64,000 nucleotides of DNA, taken from positions 22,503,769-22,567,768 of the forward strand of contig JAUJPP010000007.1 in the NCBI GenBank assembly GCA_030562195.1, given 5' to 3'. The notes under the pieces were generated by a model, which ran no database searches, was not told where the DNA came from, and saw only the letters and a list, made by a program, of their open reading frames with translations. The stretch comes from Nipponacmea schrenckii (taxonomy: Eukaryota > Mollusca > Gastropoda > Lottiidae). Below are positions 33,798 to 45,620 of this stretch, in pieces; positions within the stretch are counted from its first letter, which is position 1, and each line of letters starts with the position of its first letter. The position numbers and the translations under genes are program-made.

Positions 33798-34254
33798 CTG
33801 TTCAACTAAAGCCAATTAAGACTACCATAAACCAGCTGGAATATCAAAATCACGACTGGTTTGCTTACCTGACTAGGATCGGATCATTAATTGCCTTTAG
33901 TTAAGGGCAATGAATATATTTGCTATGCTTTGTTGTTTCTTACGAAAAATTATACATGTAGCAAAAGACGAGGTCTATTTTTCTCTCCGGAAGTATCTGT
34001 TTTCTGAGGATACTATCTACACGTTTTTTCGTGTATTTATAGATTTTTGAAATTATAATCGTGACGTTGAAGCTTTTCTATGTAGATCTAAATTTTGTTT
34101 TTATAAGTGAATGTAAAATTATAAGGATATTTAAGGCAACTTCCAGAAAGTTATAACTTAAATAAATCTGATCAAAAATATCAACATTTTAGCAATACGG
34201 ACGCACCGTGTGCATGATGTGTCTGAGATAAATTTAGCGACTCCAATACTAAAC
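33798..34254. promoter_or_regulatory. Upstream flank of CNEP1R1
   Basis: Sequence immediately upstream of the CNEP1R1 ATG. No TATA box or CpG island is obvious; the assignment as promoter rests only on position. Confidence 0.3.
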
Positions 34255-37200
34255 ATGGCCGAACAAACCGAGGGTAAACATTTTCCGATAAATTTATTAA
34301 GAAATCAGTTTATCTCAGTTAATCAATTTCAACCCATTTCGAGGCCAAATTGAAATTCGTTCAGTGGACTCTCTATACACTAAAGATCGATGTTTGAACC
34401 ACATGACTTTATCAAGAATTAGGGTCTTTTGTATTGAATCATATTGAATACTAAAGTAAAATGAAAGTAGACACGAGAACCTTACATATAGAATTCCATA
34501 AAAACTACATGTGACACTTTGATAAGCATGTAATGCGTCTTTGATAATGAAGTGCATGTATCAAGTGAATTTCTAAGATTTTTACCAAGTAGAAGACCAA
34601 AGGTAGACAGAAACTTATTTGGTGGTGCAGGTTGGCTTAGCTTAGTTTTTCTGGAGAAAAAGGTCAACATGGCTAGGCTTTCAGATATTGGAAAAAAGGC
34701 AGATATTTCATACTAGACCAAGGAGTAAATGTTACTTCTATCTGGATACTTGTCAAGATGTAAAAGTAATAAATTGTTAGGAAATTTAAGTCAAAAATAT
34801 TTCAGTGACAAATAAGAGGACTTGTACCTCAAGGGGCTCCTTCCTCAGGCATTTTTATACATAAACCCCTGGATCCAGTTTTTAGTTTATTTAGCAGTCA
34901 AGATTCATTTTTCCAAAATGCAATGACGGTTTACAACCTCATGAGAGTTGCGTTAATCTTTTCACACCTCCTTTTTATATAACAAAACTTAGTTATTTCC
35001 AGTCTTTCAGATGATGAACTTACGTAAATTGCCTGTCCGTAAGATTCTCTTACCGTAGCATTCTGATAAATTTAGAGCATTGAGGTTTTGTTGAAGTTAT
35101 GGGCCGCTTTCGTTAATCATTAAAGATTTGAATTCTAGTAGGCCTATGTAGTATTGTTTGCGCTTGTTCGCTTCTTTGTAGTCACTAGTTGGTGATGTGC
35201 ATACACGAGGCCTCTTAATTTAATTCAGAGAAAAAAAAAATTATTATGGCATGCTAAATTTAATAAGGCCCGGTCAATTCGATATGATATATAAACATCA
35301 CATTGCGTCCTTGAGGTCTAAACTGACCCTGACCTTCGAAATCCTACTTTCATTTTATAGTTTATTAATATTTAGTTTTAGCCGTCATTTACTGGAATAT
35401 TTATATGGGTTTAACAGTAATTATGATAAAAATGCATGCCCGAAAAAGTTTGTATTCCAAAATACTCATTTTATGTAATTTTAATTTTTACCACGCGTGG
35501 CATATAGCCATTTGAACAGCATTTAGCTATTTGCCACTAGTGATAAATATCTCTTGCCTGGTTTATCCCTTGCCTGTAATCATAAGTATTAGACTTTAGC
35601 TGAAACACATTTGTAATCATTTACATTTCTGAATTTCAGATCTGAAAGCATTTGAAAGACGTTTAACAGAAGTAATAGACAAATTGCAGCCAGCTGCTAG
35701 ATTTTGGAGAAGTGGGTTTTAGATATTGTGATAATCAAAAATCAATTTCATTAATTTTTCTGTGAATGATTATTCACATAAATAAATTGATATTTTTCTT
35801 TATAAGAATCATTTAGAGCAGTCATTCCCTCAGTTCGCCACATTTCTCTTATTGGCCATATTCTCACACCAGAAGCTTATTTGTCATTTCATTCGTTAAC
35901 TATTTTTATTTCCGATTATTACAGTCATTTTGATATTCATATCCGTATGCACAGCTGTTGGTGCTTGGACATGGTTGTGGGATCCTGACACACCTAAGGT
36001 AATTTTTATTGTTGGAGTAGAAAAGTAATATTCTTTTCACAAAATTAGACTTCTATGTTGTTAATTAGTACTAGATATTGCCAATCATGCTACAATATGA
36101 ACGCAATACGGGGTAATAGGTAAAAAGTAACAATTCTTTCCAAGGTTTCATAATTAAGCTTGTTTGTCGACTAAATTAAATGTCAAATAAGTGAAATAAG
36201 TATTTGAAAACAGTGGATTTCAGAAAAATCCGCCAAGGAATTTTTGATGGGATAAGTTTGCATTAAGAAATAGTAAATAAAATACATGTCCCCACTTTTT
36301 TATGCAATGCCATATATTGTCAAGTATTGATACACCACCTTGAGATGGGATATGTGTATCATGGCTTGTTGTATTATGTCGTATTCAATGATATAACATG
36401 CCAGCGCTATTATTAAGCAAAAATTAATTGATAAGAAGTTTCATAACACTTTAATATCAATAACTGAGCATGTCTGAGTATCAGTAGCTGTTTTAAAATT
36501 GAAGCTTCAATAGTTATTAGTGAAGTTTATGGGGTTTTTTTCAGGTTTCTTTTACAAATTCATTGTGGAATCACCCATTTTTCGCTTTAAGCTGCTTTTT
36601 ACTGGTAATTTTATTTTTATGCGGAATTCACAAAAGAGTTGTTGCCCCTTCAATGTATCCTTTCACATATTATTGGAATATTATGTTTTAGCAGTGACTG
36701 TAACAGTTTGTAGTTAAGGGTCCTGGACATTTGTTCTTGAAATGATCTTAGTGCCAAAATATCTTAGAAGCAGTGCTAAAAGTTAAGAATATGAACATTC
36801 TAGCGCTAAGATCTTTTCAATGCAGCCAAAATATTCCTGTTTATTTTTACAATGAACATTGTAGAAAATTGATCATGATGGTAAGGGACATATTTTCTCA
36901 GTTAGATTAATTAGATCAATCTGGAAAATAATCAGTAAGCTACTCACTCACCTGTTCATAGCAATAAAAGCATTCATGACATTGTAGGTTAAAGGGATAA
37001 TAGGCGTTAGAACGAACATAAAATTTTAAGTTCACTCAAATTTGGACAATAACAGTATATATCCATCAGTGGACTTACCTATACATCAAAATCCCTCTAA
37101 AATCCGATAAATCCCCAAAATAAAGTAGTTTATCATAAAACGCTTGAGCCATCCATCAAGCGATTTTCAAATCGTGTAAATATAAAGGGAAGTAACTCTA

Positions 37201-39430
37201 ACATGTGAGTTTTCACGCGTCCTTGACCCCTACTGTTGAATTCCACAATGATGTTTTAGCGTTGATTTACCAGACGCTTTTATTCTCAAACTGAATGGAA
37301 TCGTCGTTGGCTCACTTTTTTTTAAAATTCCGAATATATTTCTATTGTGGCTTTTTAAAATTTGGTAAAGTGTGGGATGCATACTTATTTAACTAACAGT
37401 CAATATGAAATACAAATATAAGCCGTAGGACGAGTGTATTCTAACGCCTATTATCCCTTTAAACAATCTTGTTTTTAGTAGACTAATAGCAAAATCCTCT
37501 ACTTTCTTAACATTTAATTAGAATAGCAAACAGATGTAGGACAGTGTTAGCTGATTTTAATATGTCATGTGATGATGTAAGTAAAGAATAAATTTTTTCA
37601 CACTTTGGCAAGTAGTTTTGGCAAATACTGTTGTCACATTTTGCTACACTCACTACTGTTTACATTTATTGACTTTGCATTTTCTCTTAGTGAATTTGCA
37701 TCTATGTATGAATTTTATTAGTCAAAAGGGTAACAACTCCACCAAAACGGTAACGGAAATTTGGTTAAAACGGTAACAACTCCGCTAAAACGGTAACAGC
37801 TATTTTTGGTTAAAACGGTAACGAAATAAATCTTATAATTAATGTGATCTTTATAAATCAAGATAGTAAAGTATTAACTTAAAATCAGTGATTGAAAAGA
37901 ACTCAAACAATCTTTGCCAATTGATCAAAGTAATATACGGTATACCGACATAATAAGCTAACAACAGATTTCCTGACAACTATCATTATTAGTAATCACG
38001 ATCATAATTAAAACGCGATACATAATATTTTCTAATTAATGACATAAACAGAAATAAAGTACTTGTCCGATGCCCGACTTATGAAATTTTGTTCGTCAGC
38101 ACATTTTATGAATAATGTTGCACTTGTTTGACTGTCTTGCTGGGATTTGAGGCGCGTTCGATGCCCTCTTTTAGTCGTTTGCCATTGAAATAATAGTGGA
38201 GGTGTCGCCCAGGAGCAAAAATCGAACGCAACCACCTCACAGATACTCGTAATGCACTGCTCACATGATGTCTTTGAACACTTCTGACAGTTCAGAAATT
38301 ATTTACTCAACGGTTACAAAGAGCCCATACATTAAAGGGATAATAGGCGTTAGAATACACTTGTCCTACGGCTTATATTTGTGTTTCATATTGACTATTA
38401 GTTAAATAAGTATGTATCCCACACTTTACCAAATTTTAAAAAACCACAATTAAAATATATTCGGAATTTTAAAAAAAAGTGAGCCAGCGACGATTCCATT
38501 CAGTTTGAGAATAAAAGCGTCTGGTAAATCAACGCTAAAACATCATTGTGGAATTCAACAGTAGGGGTCAAGGACGCGTGAAAACCCACATGTTAGAGTT
38601 ACTTCCCTTTATATTTACACGATTTGAAAATCGCTTGATGGATGGCTCAAGCGTTTTATGATTAACTACTTTATTTTGGGGATTTATCGGATTTTAAAGG
38701 GATTTTGATGTAAAGGTAAGTCCACTGATGGATATATACTGTTATTGTCCAAATTTGAGTGAACTTAAAATTTTATGTTCGTTCTAACGCCTATTATCCC
38801 TTTAAAGAAATACATAAATAGTTTACATGCAGGCCTCAGTACGATAGAGACAATATCTTAGAATAAACGGTTTTAGCACTAAAAATTAAGGTGTGTCTGT
38901 TTTGTCAACTTATTCTTCGTCGGACGAGGTGCGTACATAGTAGACCTCTTCATATTCACAATCCATTGTTATTTTTACTACTACGAAATGTTTATATTAA
39001 AGAAATGTACAAAATAAATTATTTTTATTCACCAAAATATCTGTTACCGTTTTGGTGGAGTTGTTACCGTTTTAACCGAAAATTTTTGTTACCGTTTTGG
39101 TGGAGTTGTTACCGTTTTAACTAATAAAATTTGTTACCGTTTTGACATGTTACCGTTTTAACTGGATACCCAATTTTGAAAGAATGCTTTCAAATTTAAT
39201 GTGTATGTTTTATCAGAGTTTTATCATGTGCTGACACGAGAAATTTCTTTTTATCAGCCATTGGGGAAGATTCCCCTTCTTTATATAAGAAGTTAAAAAA
39301 AATTGTATGATTAGTTTAACAAAACAGTTGACATCAAAATTCAAACATTACAACATGGTCACATTTACAAACTATCTTCATATTTCAGACTGGTAAATTG
39401 ATATTAAAACCACGACCACCCCAGGAATGA
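34255..39430 (+). CDS. CNEP1R1: CNEP1R1 (TMEM188), CTDNEP1 phosphatase regulatory subunit, complete
   Basis: Exons 34255-34273 (ATG in AACATGG), 35640-35711, 35925-35998, 36545-36654, 37522-37576 and 39389-39430 (TGA) have agreeing splice sites and phases and give 123 residues (human about 125). It reads [18 protein letters not shown], then a first membrane segment ([18 protein letters not shown]). After [12 protein letters not shown] comes a second ([17 protein letters not shown]), then [22 protein letters not shown] and [17 protein letters not shown]1R1 binds and stabilises the phosphatase CTDNEP1 at the ER and nuclear envelope; the complex dephosphorylates lipin and so controls phospholipid synthesis and nuclear membrane shape. 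Introns 4 and 5, around the 55-nt exon 5, hold two MITEs in opposite orientation. Confidence 0.95.
36989..37462 (+). mobile_element. TTAA MITE copy A, 474 bp (CNEP1R1 intron 4)
   Basis: The ends are TTAAAGGGATAATAGGCG and its inverse CGCCTATTATCCCTTTAA, each starting in TTAA. The body includes AAGCGATTTTCAAATCGTG and TCCTTGACCCCTACTGTTG. The copy at 38332-38805 has exactly the same length and only scattered differences, in the opposite orientation, so both are recent. The TTAA target fits piggyBac-type mobilisation; no transposase gene is present. Confidence 0.88.
37711..39165. mobile_element. DNA element with GGTAAC-repeat inverted ends (CNEP1R1 intron 5)
   Basis: The left end (37721-37822) holds several copies of 'aaaacggtaac' in the direct sense and the right end (39048-39165) the inverse 'gttaccgtttt', finishing GTTACCGTTTTAACTGG. 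The outermost piece present on the right is lost on the left. The interior (37960-38240) recurs inverted at 52790-53090. A TTAA MITE is nested inside. No transposase is recognised; the class is unknown. Confidence 0.65.
38332..38805 (-). mobile_element. TTAA MITE copy B, 474 bp, inverse of copy A
   Basis: Same ends and length as copy A (36989-37462) but reversed, nested in the GGTAAC-ended element. It inserted after that element, since it interrupts it. Confidence 0.88.
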
Positions 39431-40022
39431 GGATTGATTTTTTTTGAATGAATTGCAGAAGTTGGTTTATTAAAAACAAGGAATCTTGTATGGAAATGTT
39501 AGTCATGTTACATTACCTCTGATTGAGAAATATGACCATTAATGCTTGGAAAGAATTCAGAAACAATATGGACTAAATTTATTTTGGAAAAGGAGAAATA
39601 ATATCTGTTTGTAATATAATTAATGTGTGTGCTTTGTTCAGTTTGAAAGTCTGAGTGTATGTCTGTCTCCCATGTTTTCTAATGTAATTAAATAATGGTA
39701 TAAAAATGTTTTGGTGGTTCTACTTATTATTTATCCATTCTCATATTCTTATATTCTATTCATGATTTGATCTGATAGCTCTCACAAACACTATATAAAA
39801 TACATGTCACCTTAAACTAGTTGCTGATGAATTTCCACTTTTACATAGCAAATTGATTATATTGATGTTGAACAAAAATTTTCTTTTAATTTATTTTCAA
39901 AATGTCAGTCGATAAATATCCAATCTTCTAAAATCACAGAATAAAGACCGGTTGGAAATACAAATAAAACTGCCATAAAATCTTTTATCACTTCGGGTTT
40001 TGCATGGGAATGTCAAGTTATT
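39431..40022. other. 3' flank of CNEP1R1
   Basis: AT-rich sequence, probably including the 3' UTR. No further feature is recognised. Confidence 0.35.
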
Positions 40023-40165
40023 GTATGCCCACACATAAGTATGTACAAATATTTTAATTACTCCTGTCCGCCCGGTCGTCTTTCGGTCCATTCACATTTA
40101 CCTAGTGCTTAATTTACAGGCTACAGTTCTTACATGATTGTTTTGATCTCTGATATCGCATTTTT
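40023..40165 (+). repeat. HINE header fragment (H9), interrupted by the 1.1-kb repeat
   Basis: TATGCCCACACATAAGTATG and a short (GTCC)-like tract (GTCCGCCCGGTCG) mark a header. Core-like sequence resumes after the inserted repeat near 42424 (CAATCCACAGGCTACA) and has a parallel at 43525-43650. Confidence 0.5.
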
Positions 40166-41316
40166 ACGTATTTCGACTTTGTCGAAAACGTATTGTAATC
40201 GTTCGGATTATTTTATTTTTTTTTTTTTTTTTTTTTTTTTGTAATTCTTGGATGAGTTTGCAGACAAACTGGTAAAAGGTGCAGAAATTCTAAATCTACA
40301 GTTGATCTTAGAATGATTTCTATTATCAAATAAAACAAAACCGGAAGTTCTATCTCTGACAGGAAGTGAGAACCGGAAGTTCAGGTTTTTTTGCTTTAGC
40401 AAGTTTATTTTCAGTTCGATTTTGACCGGATTTTCAGATTTGAAAACTTCAATGTATTTGTCAACTAACAATTATAGGTTTTATGCAATTAGGCTAAATA
40501 TTTTACCCACGATTTGCAATTCAATATTCAAGGGTCATCGGCAAAAATTTCAGACCGTGATTTCTCCTTTAATATAAATGGTAAAATTTTGAAACTTTAC
40601 CAGTTGATAGGCGATATGTTTATAATTTTTGAAAAAATGTGAAAATAAAAATTCCACTTCCGGTTTAGCCTCAAATGACGTAATTACGTAACTTCCGGTC
40701 TATAACTGCTAGGTGAAAAGTGAAAACTGTTTTATAAATAACTTGTCAATAGTAATTGATTTGACCTAAATAATTAGGTCAAGCTGCCATATCGGCCGCC
40801 ATTTTGAATTTTCGTTACAATTCTTAAATCCGAAATTCAGACACTACTGATAGACCGATTTTGATGAAATTTAGCACATAGATACAATGGATCATTATCT
40901 ACCTTTTCTTGGAGACCGATTTTCGAATTTCGTATTTTCTTTCGAATTATTTAAATTTCGATTTTTTCAAAATTAGGTCACTTTAACGGGTACGGAAGGT
41001 GTGACCCACTTAATCTATGACCTTGAAAATTAGGTCAAATAATATTCAATATATTGTCTACAAGTAGATATTTTTTAATTTGGCTTACTTAAAAAATTCA
41101 TAGAGTTAAGTGTACTTAAAGACAGCAAAAATTGATAATTTTCATATTTTCGCCATCATTAACCGTTACGGAAGGTGTGACCTAATTATTTTATGACTTT
41201 GAAAACTAGGTCAAATGATATTCAATATATTGTCTAGATGTAGGTAATTGCAAATTTAGCCTACATAATATTTTAAGGCTCTCGAAATACGTTCATAATT
41301 GTAAGCAATTCTAGTT
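40166..41316 (+). repeat. 1.1-kb repeat, tandem copy 1, with ETS and bZIP-like sites
   Basis: Opens ACGTATTTCGAC; the motif TCGAAATACGT near the other end (41282-41292) is its inverse, followed by TCATAATTGTAAGCAATTC and TAGTTTT. It contains ACCGGAAGT at 40340 and 40372, CAGGAAGTG at 40360, ACTTCCGGT at 40656 and 40691, TGACGTAA at 40676 and TTACGTAA at 40684. It also holds two related sub-blocks with TTACGGAAGGTGTGACC. No coding frame is credible. Confidence 0.75.
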
Positions 41317-42416
41317 TTATTTTATTTTTTTTTTTTTTGTAATTCTTGGATGAGTTTGCAGACAAACTGGTAAAAGGTGCAGAAATTCTAAATCTACAGT
41401 TGATCTTAGAATGATTTCTATTATCAAATAAAACAAAACCGGAAGTTCTATCTCTGACAGGAAGTGAGAACCGGAAGTTCAGGTTTTTTTGCTTTAGCAA
41501 GTTTATTTTCAGTTCGATTTTGACCGGATTTTCAGATTTGAAAACTTCAATGTATTTGTCAACTAACAATTATAGGTTTTATGCAATTAGGTTAAATATT
41601 TTACCCACGATTTGCAATTCAATATTCAAGGGTCATCGGCAAAAATTTCAGACCGTGATTTCTCCTTTAAAATAAATGGTAAAATTTTGAAACTTTACCA
41701 GTTGATAGGCGATATGTTTATAATTTTTGAAAAAATGTGAAAAAAAAAATTCCACTTCCGGTTTAGCCTCAAATGACGTAATAACGTAACTTCCGGTCTA
41801 TAACTGCTAGGTGAAAAGTGAAAACTGTTTTATAAATAACTTGTCAATAGTAATTGATTTGACCTAAATAATTAGGTCAAGCTGCCATATCGGCCGCCAT
41901 TTTGAATTTTCGTTACAATTCTTAAATCCGAAATTCAGACACTACTGATTGACCGATTTTGATGAAATTTAGCACATAGATACAATGGATCATTATCTAC
42001 CTTTTCTTGGAGACCGATTTTCAAATTTCGTATTTTCTTTCGAATTATTTAAATTTCGATTTTTTCAAAATTAGGTCACTTTAACGGGTACGGAAGGTGT
42101 GACCCACTTAATCTATGACCTTGAAAATTAGGTCAAATAATATTCAATATATTGTCTACGAGTAGTTATTTTTTAATTTGGCTTACTTAAGAAATTCATA
42201 GAGATAAGTGTACTTAAATACAGCAAAAATTGATAATTTTCATATTTTCGCCATCATTAACCGTTACGGAAGGTGTGACCTAATTATTTTATGACTTTGA
42301 AAACTAGGTCAAATGATATTCAATATTGTCTAGATGTAGGTAATTGCAAATTTAGCCTACATAATATTTTAAGGCTTTCGAAATACGTTCATAATTGTAA
42401 GCAATTCTAGTTTTCG
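41317..42416 (+). repeat. 1.1-kb repeat, tandem copy 2
   Basis: Repeats copy 1 from the T-run and GTAATTCTTGGATGAG onward with only occasional single-base and length differences. The opening ACGTATTTCGAC part is missing at the junction, where the end of copy 1 runs straight into the T-run. This suggests a recent local duplication. Confidence 0.8.
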
Positions 42417-42454
42417 TATGTTGTTCGTGCTCAATCCACAGGCTACATTTCTTC

Positions 42455-43270
42455 ATGTATTATCATAATATCATTATGAAGATGTGCACTAGTACAATCA
42501 GTATTAAGTTATTTGGAGATGACACGAAGCTTTATGGACCCTATAATAACAAGTCAAACAGACAAAATTCAATCAGACATCAACAACCTGATAAATTGGA
42601 AAATGAGCTTCAACAAAGAAAAATGTCAATCTGTTCACTTTGGTCACAATCACACAAGGAATTGCAGAAAAAGACCTTGGAATTACATTCCAGAACAACC
42701 TCAAATTTGACCAACATATAGCAGAGAAATGTAAAAAATCAAACCGAATGATCGTTCTGCTGAGAAGAACCTTAAAATTTATGGACAAAGATACCTTCCT
42801 TCCATTATACAAGACACTTATTAGACCAATCTTAGAATACGCAGTTGCAGTTTGGCATCCACATCTAAAGAAAGATATCCAACTTATAAAAACGTTCAAA
42901 GAAGAGCAACAAAGATCATCCCAACAATAAAACAACTACCATAACCTGAATGACTGAAACACCTAGGCCTACCAACATTAAAGTACCGAAGAAAAAGAAA
43001 CGATATTATCCAAGTTATCCACGGAATAGACAAAACAGCTGAAACAATCTTCCAACCATGACAAGAAATTAGAACTAGAGGACATATTTAAAAATAGCTA
43101 AACCACAGTACAGACTAAATTTGAGAAAAAAATATTTTCTGTTCGAGTAATCAACGACTGGAGCTCCCTCCCTAACTACGTCATAAACTCAACTTTACTT
43201 AACCAATTCAAGACTAACCTGTCATAAACTCAACTTTACTTAACCAATTCAAGACTAACCTTAATATAGT
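42455..43270 (+). pseudogene. Non-LTR retrotransposon (LINE) reverse-transcriptase 3' fragment
   Basis: Shifted frames together resemble the end of a LINE ORF2 protein. One has GDDTKLYG (the region just after the catalytic FADD box) and NWKMSFNKEKCQSVHFG. A second, from 42640, has EKDLGITFQNNLKFDQHI, KDTFLPLYKTLIRPILEYA and VWHPHLKKDIQLI. Later pieces read LPTLKYRRKRN and SVRVINDWSSLPNYV. Frame breaks and stops make it dead. CR1/Jockey-like by general look; the clade is not certain. Near its end a 40-bp piece (CATAAACTCAACTTTACTTA...) is doubled at about 43182-43262. Confidence 0.75.
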
Positions 43271-43789
43271 ATAAATATAGTTTTATGGAAACCTGACGGA
43301 CATCTTTCCAAAACTTTATCAGACTAATCTATTTACAAATTTTAAGATTATCATCAATAACCTGATTTATATGCGCAAAAAGAAAAAAGTTATTACATAA
43401 CGTCAATTTGGAAGTAATTTTTTAGGTGGTCAAGAAGCTTGAGCTTACTAACAGACCGGAGAGCAGGTATAACAGGTAGATAATCAAATTTAGTGATGAT
43501 CTTAATATGATTTTCTTCAGAGATATCGCGTTGTTTTTTATTCTGCTCGTGCTGAGTGCTCATTCTACAGTCTATAATTCTCCATAGATTCTTTTGATAT
43601 TTTTGTATGTGTGTCAATATCGGTATGAAAATGTGCACTAATTAAGCTTGTTGATTTTCTTCACAGATATTGCATAAATGCCCTTTACCTCAGGTATTTT
43701 TTGACAACTTTGGACAGATGTATCACATCCTCTAACTAAAATAGAGAGTTGAGCTTTTGAAATTAACCAATACTCTTTGATTTTATTTT
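43271..43789. repeat. Degenerate repeat sequence, partly HINE-like
   Basis: 43500-43640 (GAGATATCGCG, CATTCTACAGTCTATAATTC) parallels 40110-40165 plus 42417-42490. It probably shows what the HINE-related target of the 1.1-kb repeat looked like before insertion. Confidence 0.4.
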
Positions 43790-44917
43790 TATACGCCCAC
43801 ATGAAAATGTGGACGTATATTGCCATCACCACTGTCCGTCCGTCGGTCCGTCCGTCCGTCAACAATTACTTGTGTACACGATACAGGCCAGAGTTTTTAT
43901 CCGATTTGAATGAAACTTGGTATGTGTATTCATCTTGATAATATCTCGGACAAGTTCGAAAATGGCACGATTCCAGATGTCGGTTTATGAGTTATTGCAC
44001 TTGATTAAATGAAAAAACGTTAAAATTTTCTTGTGTATGCAATACAAGCTGTAGTTTTTATCCGATTTGAATGAAACTTGGTATGTGTATTCATCTTGAT
44101 AATATCTCGGACAAGTTCGAAAATGGCACGATTCCAGATGTCGGTTTATGAGTTATTGCACTTGATTAAATGAAATATCTCGGACAAGTTCGAAAATGGC
44201 ACGATTCCAGATGTCGGTTTATGAGTTATGGCCCTTGATTAAATGAAAAAACGTTAGAATTTACTTGTGTACGCAATAGAAAATGTAGTTTTTATCTGAT
44301 TTGAAGTAAACTTGGTATGTGTATTCATCTTGATAATATCTCGGACAAGTTCGAAAATGGCACGATTCCAGATGTCGGTTTATGAGTTATGGCCCTTGAT
44401 TAAATGAAAAACATTAAAATTTACTTGTGTACGCAATAGAAGCTGTATAGTTTTCATCCGATTTGAATGAAACTTGGTATGTGTATTCATCTTGACAAGT
44501 TCGAAAATGGCACGATTCAAGATGTCGGTTTATGAGTAATGGCCCTTGATTAAATGAAAAAACGTTAATATTTACTTGTGTACACAATAGAAGCTATAGT
44601 TTGCATCCGATTTTAATGAAACTTGGTATGTGTATTCATCTTGATAATATGTCGCCAGATGTCTGTTTATGAGTTATTGCTCTTGATTAAATGAAAAAAT
44701 GTTAAAATTTACTTTTGTACGCAATAGAAGCTGTAGTTTTTATCTGATTTGAATGAAACTTGGTAAGTGTATTCATCTTAATAACATCTTGGACAAGTTA
44801 AAAAATGGTGTGATTCCAGATGTCGGTTTATGAGTTATTGACCTTGATTAAATGAAAAAACATGGAATATTCTGTTTGCTGAAGTGGGCGTATGTTACCT
44901 TGCCTGGCAAGCTATCT
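43790..44917 (+). mobile_element. HINE/pearl-like repeat, copy H10
   Basis: Header TATACGCCCACAT, CCGTCCGTCGGTCCGTCCG, units of the 'cttgtgtacgcaatagaagc' subtype starting at 43869, 44030, 44264, 44424, 44575 and 44712. The first spacing is 161 bp; the 234-bp spacing contains a 73-bp partial duplication. It ends GTGGGCGTATG and the perfect hairpin CTTGCCTGGCAAG. Confidence 0.85.
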
Positions 44918-45080
44918 TCAATGATATGGCTATATGAGTTAAACATATATTTCTTAAATTTTGGGGTTTTTTTTTCACCCCACTATCAATATGGCAAGCT
45001 ATCTTCAATGATATGGATATATGAGTTAAAAATATATTTCTTAAATATTGGGGTTTTTTTTTCACCCCACTAACAATATC
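44908..45080 (+). repeat. Direct duplication of an 87-bp segment
   Basis: GCAAGCTATCTTCAATGATA occurs at 44908 and 44995, each followed by 'tatatgagtta.a.atatatttcttaaat.ttgggg' and TTTCACCCCACTA. The duplication includes the last bases of the HINE end, so it arose after insertion. Confidence 0.8.
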
Positions 45081-45403
45081 GATTTCATTTTCAGAATGTA
45101 CTCGCTTTTCTCTGTTCAACGATATGTGACATGGATGGTTTAATACAGCAATTCAAATAAATTTGACAAAATTAAACAAAAATTCAAATATTTGTGGAAA
45201 ATTTGAGATTTATTGGGTTATCAGATAAATCTGATTGCGTAATTTTTTTATCCCAGCTTTCTATCGAGATTTTTTTTAACAAATACATTTTACTGATTTG
45301 CAAGCAACGCACATTTGTTTAAATTGATGACAAGCAAATAAGAAAACTTTTTACTAAATTACATAGATGTATTACATATTTTATTACATTGAAAGATAAA
45401 CAG

Positions 45404-45620
45404 GAGCCGGGGTTTGGATCAGTGAGATAGACGTTTGCTTGCTAACCTGTGGGTTCAGGGATCAATCCCGGCAAAGGTCTAAATGATTTTCCGCCTTTTT
45501 GCCCAGTATTTCCCTTGACAGTGATGCAGGAGGGACTGATACGGAAAAAGCGTCTTCAGATGGAACCATAAACCCGTGTGCTACAGACTGTACGTTTAAG
45601 ATACCTCGACAGTTGGAAAT
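45404..45620 (+). mobile_element. tRNA-derived SINE, copy 2
   Basis: The head GAGCCGGGGTTTGGATCAG has A-box-like TGGATCAGTGAGA and, 33 bp on, the B-box-like GGGATCAATCCC. The body (TTGACAGTGATGCAGGAGGG, 'actgatacggaaaaagcgtcttc') is shared with copy 1. The tail reads GTGTGCTACAGACTGTACG. Confidence 0.7.

Noticed and set aside
40208..41569. Two almost identical reverse-strand open frames (88-98 residues) in the 1.1-kb repeat
   Set aside because: They overlap the poly-T tract and the ETS sites, and the likeness is only that of the duplicated DNA. No known protein.
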